Shown: positions 62,466 to 64,000 of the stretch, in pieces
Numbering within the stretch: the stretch's first letter is position 1
How the letters are laid out: every line of letters starts with the position of its first letter
Assembly (NCBI GenBank): GCA_937991535.1
Contig: CALKHN010000044.1
Span: forward strand, 1-64,000
DNA from: an uncultured Sphingobacteriales bacterium
Lineage (GTDB): Bacteria; Bacteroidota; Bacteroidia; Chitinophagales; Chitinophagaceae
DNA length: 64,000 bases
Direction: 5' to 3'
The notes under the pieces: generated by a model
What the model was told of the DNA's origin: nothing
What the model saw: only the letters and a program-made list of their open reading frames with translations
Database searches by the model: none
Translations under genes and position numbers: made by a program

Positions 62466-63374
62466 ATGATAAAGCAACTTTTAATAATTTTTACTTTATC
62501 AACTGGGATAGCTTCTTGTAACAGTTCTGATAAAAAAGCAGAGGAAAGTAAATCAAACATGACGGAAAGTAAATTTGGAAAGCAGTTAAAAATATCTGTT
62601 TTGTGGGATTTATCGGATAGGATTAATCCTGCAATACATAACGACATTCCCAGCAATGCAGACAGAGACATTGCAATTATAAAATATTTTGCGGACTATG
62701 TAAAAGCAGACATGGATAAAAAAGGTGCATACATGGCAGAAGGGAAATTAAAGATCTTTTTCTCTCCAAGCCCTACTGACCCTGACATTAACTCCCTTGC
62801 CTCTAAACTTGATATTGATTTATCAAATAAAGAGGTAAGAGGAAGAAAGGAAATTTACGATAACATCTCAGATAATTTTGAGCAGACTGCAAAACAAATT
62901 ACAGATATAACAATTAAAACCTCAAAATGGGAAGGCTCTGACATTTATAGATTTTTCAAAAATGATATAGTTGATTATTGCGTTTCAAAAGATACCTTGT
63001 ACAGAAACATTTTAGTTATTCTAACTGATGGATATATTTATCATCCTCAATCAAAAGGTAGGGCTGGAAACAAAAGTGAATATATTTTATCGGACTTGTT
63101 AAGTTCATTAGGACTTAGAAATAATCAAAATTTTAAATCTACTTTTCAAGCAAAGAATTGTGGCTTAATTTCAACACGAAAGGATTTGAATAATCTTGAA
63201 ATTCTCGTCTTAGAGGTAAATTCGGAAGCTAATCACAAAAACGATGAAGATGTTATTAAATTTTATCTTCAAAACTGGTTTACTGAAATGAACATAAAGC
63301 GTTTTGAAATTTACAACACCGACTTACCTGAAAATACGAAGAAAAGAATCGCAGATTTTTTGAATTATAAGTAA
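62466..63374 (+). CDS. von Willebrand A-like lipoprotein
   Basis: 302 residues from ATG at 62466, lipobox IASC (C18). A vWA-like fold is suggested by its order of motifs: SVLWDLSDRI (D48, S50, in place of DxSxS), EGSDIYRFF (middle MIDAS-like segment, about 156-164) and VILTDGY (D188). The third Ser of the classic DxSxS is an Arg, so metal binding may be altered. It should be a periplasmic or surface binding protein. Its stop overlaps the nuclease start by 1 bp. I do not recognise a named family. Confidence 0.65.
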   Translation: MIKQLLIIFTLSTGIASCNSSDKKAEESKSNMTESKFGKQLKISVLWDLSDRINPAIHNDIPSNADRDIAIIKYFADYVKADMDKKGAYMAEGKLKIFFSPSPTDPDINSLASKLDIDLSNKEVRGRKEIYDNISDNFEQTAKQITDITIKTSKWEGSDIYRFFKNDIVDYCVSKDTLYRNILVILTDGYIYHPQSKGRAGNKSEYILSDLLSSLGLRNNQNFKSTFQAKNCGLISTRKDLNNLEILVLEVNSEANHKNDEDVIKFYLQNWFTEMNIKRFEIYNTDLPENTKKRIADFLNYK

Positions 63375-63868
63375 TGAATTTTACAAATCGGCTTTTAAAA
63401 ATATTTATACTTTTTCTTTTACTCTCCTGTTCCAATAAAGTTAAAGAAATTAACAAGCCGATTACAGGGGAAGTAATTGGCATTAAAGACGGAGATACTA
63501 TTGAAATACTTTTTGAGGGCAAGCCAATGACTGTACGATTTGCACATGTTGATTGCCCTGAAATAAAAAAGGGGCAACCATTTGGGCAAGCAGCCAAAAA
63601 ATTCACTTCAGACCATTGCTTTGGACAAACCGTAAGAGTAATTAGCGAAGGGAAATATGATAGATATAGAAGACTTATTGCTATTATTATAAACGAAAAC
63701 AATGAAAATGTAAATAAGGAACTAGTTAAAGCAGGGTTTGCATGGCACTTTAAAAAATATTCTACTGACACATCATATGACGACTTAGAATTAATAGCAA
63801 GACAAAACAAAATTGGACTTTGGGCAGACGACAATCCGACTCCACCATGGGACTGGAGAAAGCCCTAA
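63374..63868 (+). CDS. Thermonuclease-like lipoprotein
   Basis: 164 residues with a lipobox (LLLSC, C19). The staphylococcal-nuclease domain is complete: IKDGDTIE (D41), VRFAHVDCPE (R55, D60, E63) and DRYRRLIA (R100) match the catalytic D/R/D/E/R set with the same spacing as the model enzyme. It should cut DNA or RNA at the outer face of the inner membrane or on the surface. Last gene of the operon with TerB, the coiled-coil membrane protein and the vWA-like lipoprotein. Confidence 0.88.
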   Translation: MNFTNRLLKIFILFLLLSCSNKVKEINKPITGEVIGIKDGDTIEILFEGKPMTVRFAHVDCPEIKKGQPFGQAAKKFTSDHCFGQTVRVISEGKYDRYRRLIAIIINENNENVNKELVKAGFAWHFKKYSTDTSYDDLELIARQNKIGLWADDNPTPPWDWRKP

Positions 63869-63880
63869 GCGAAGAAAAAC

Positions 63881-63931
63881 TACACACAATAACTAAGCTT
63901 TCGTTGCGTCCGCAGGACGGACAATGAAAGC
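63881..63931. repeat. Right boundary repeat with imperfect hairpin
   Basis: TACACACAA (63881-63889) and AATAACTAAGC (63888-63898) are followed by an imperfect hairpin: GCTTTCGTTGCGTCCG (63897-63912) pairs with CGGACAATGAAAGC (63918-63931), with a bulge. The bulged stem after the last gene, with simple inverted ends, is reminiscent of an attC-type site. 63932-64000 holds no gene. Confidence 0.5.
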
Positions 63932-64000
63932 GTTGTTGAACGGAACCTACGGTGCCGGTTTTCGATTATGGGGTTGTCGTGAGTTGTATCTGGAAGGTTA

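Overview
The window looks like a chromosomal segment of a Bacteroidota bacterium, most likely a member of the Chitinophagaceae or a close relative (inference). Three things support this. Protein families include a PafA-type alkaline phosphatase, a CzcCBA efflux operon led by a small membrane-anchored protein, MtfA, DUF2130, WbqC and DUF2200 proteins, and a PVC-type CxxCH heme dehydrogenase. Ribosome binding sites are mostly weak or absent, and several genes begin with TTG or GTG. Many exported proteins carry Bacteroidota-style lipoboxes. I saw no rRNA, tRNA or CRISPR array.

Layout. 1-14.8 kb: a repeat-rich coiled-coil lipoprotein (cut by the window edge), a secreted beta-helix protein, DUF2200, tex, an exonuclease/GIY-YIG fusion, a 34-residue membrane peptide with its own terminator, valS, a small lipoprotein, an SMP-30/gluconolactonase-like lipoprotein, and a three-gene operon (Tat-exported DsrE-like protein, TsdA-like diheme cytochrome, exported DsrE protein) that looks like periplasmic sulfur-compound redox chemistry. 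15.6-24.8 kb: a seven-gene run of exported phosphatases and phosphodiesterases built from internally duplicated families: two alkaline-phosphatase-superfamily enzymes, a GDPD-esterase fusion, two purple-acid-phosphatase-like enzymes, PafA and a second GDPD. It is probably an organophosphate/phospholipid scavenging locus. 24.9-36.4 kb: an acyl-CoA-dehydrogenase-like flavoprotein, an M20D amidohydrolase, czcCBA, aconitase and a PspC-like protein. 37-43 kb: LEA14-like lipoprotein, WbqC, aldose epimerase-like protein, lysA and a thioredoxin-domain protein.

43-46.4 kb: an NsrR-like Rrf2 regulator (CX6CX5C), then a CuA subunit II, a heme-copper subunit I with Asn in place of the active-site Tyr, and a SCO copper chaperone. 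Related palindromes precede both the regulator and the oxidase operon. The best reading is an NO-responsive, CuA-containing NO-reductase-like enzyme.

46.7-56.3 kb: two REP-associated (RAYT/Y1) transposases, each beside arrays of short hairpins. Between them lie mtfA, DUF2130 and a three-gene periplasmic carbohydrate module (isomerase/epimerase, heme dehydrogenase, Tat-exported DegT aminotransferase). 56.6-58.6 kb: an SDR dehydrogenase and a 5'-truncated CopB-type P-ATPase.

59-64 kb: an accessory region with an orphan HsdR-N nuclease-like gene, a small membrane protein, and a tight four-gene operon that is visibly more AT-rich than its surroundings: TerB-like protein, coiled-coil membrane protein, von Willebrand A-like lipoprotein and thermonuclease lipoprotein. 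The operon lies between two copies of an 11-bp sequence that also carry inverted TTGTGTGTA/TACACACAA motifs, like a mobile gene cassette. This operon is my best candidate for an undescribed system. Scattered palindromic elements (GCGGTC...GACCGC and CGGGGT.TTCACAGCCGGG families) sit in the intergenic gaps across the window.
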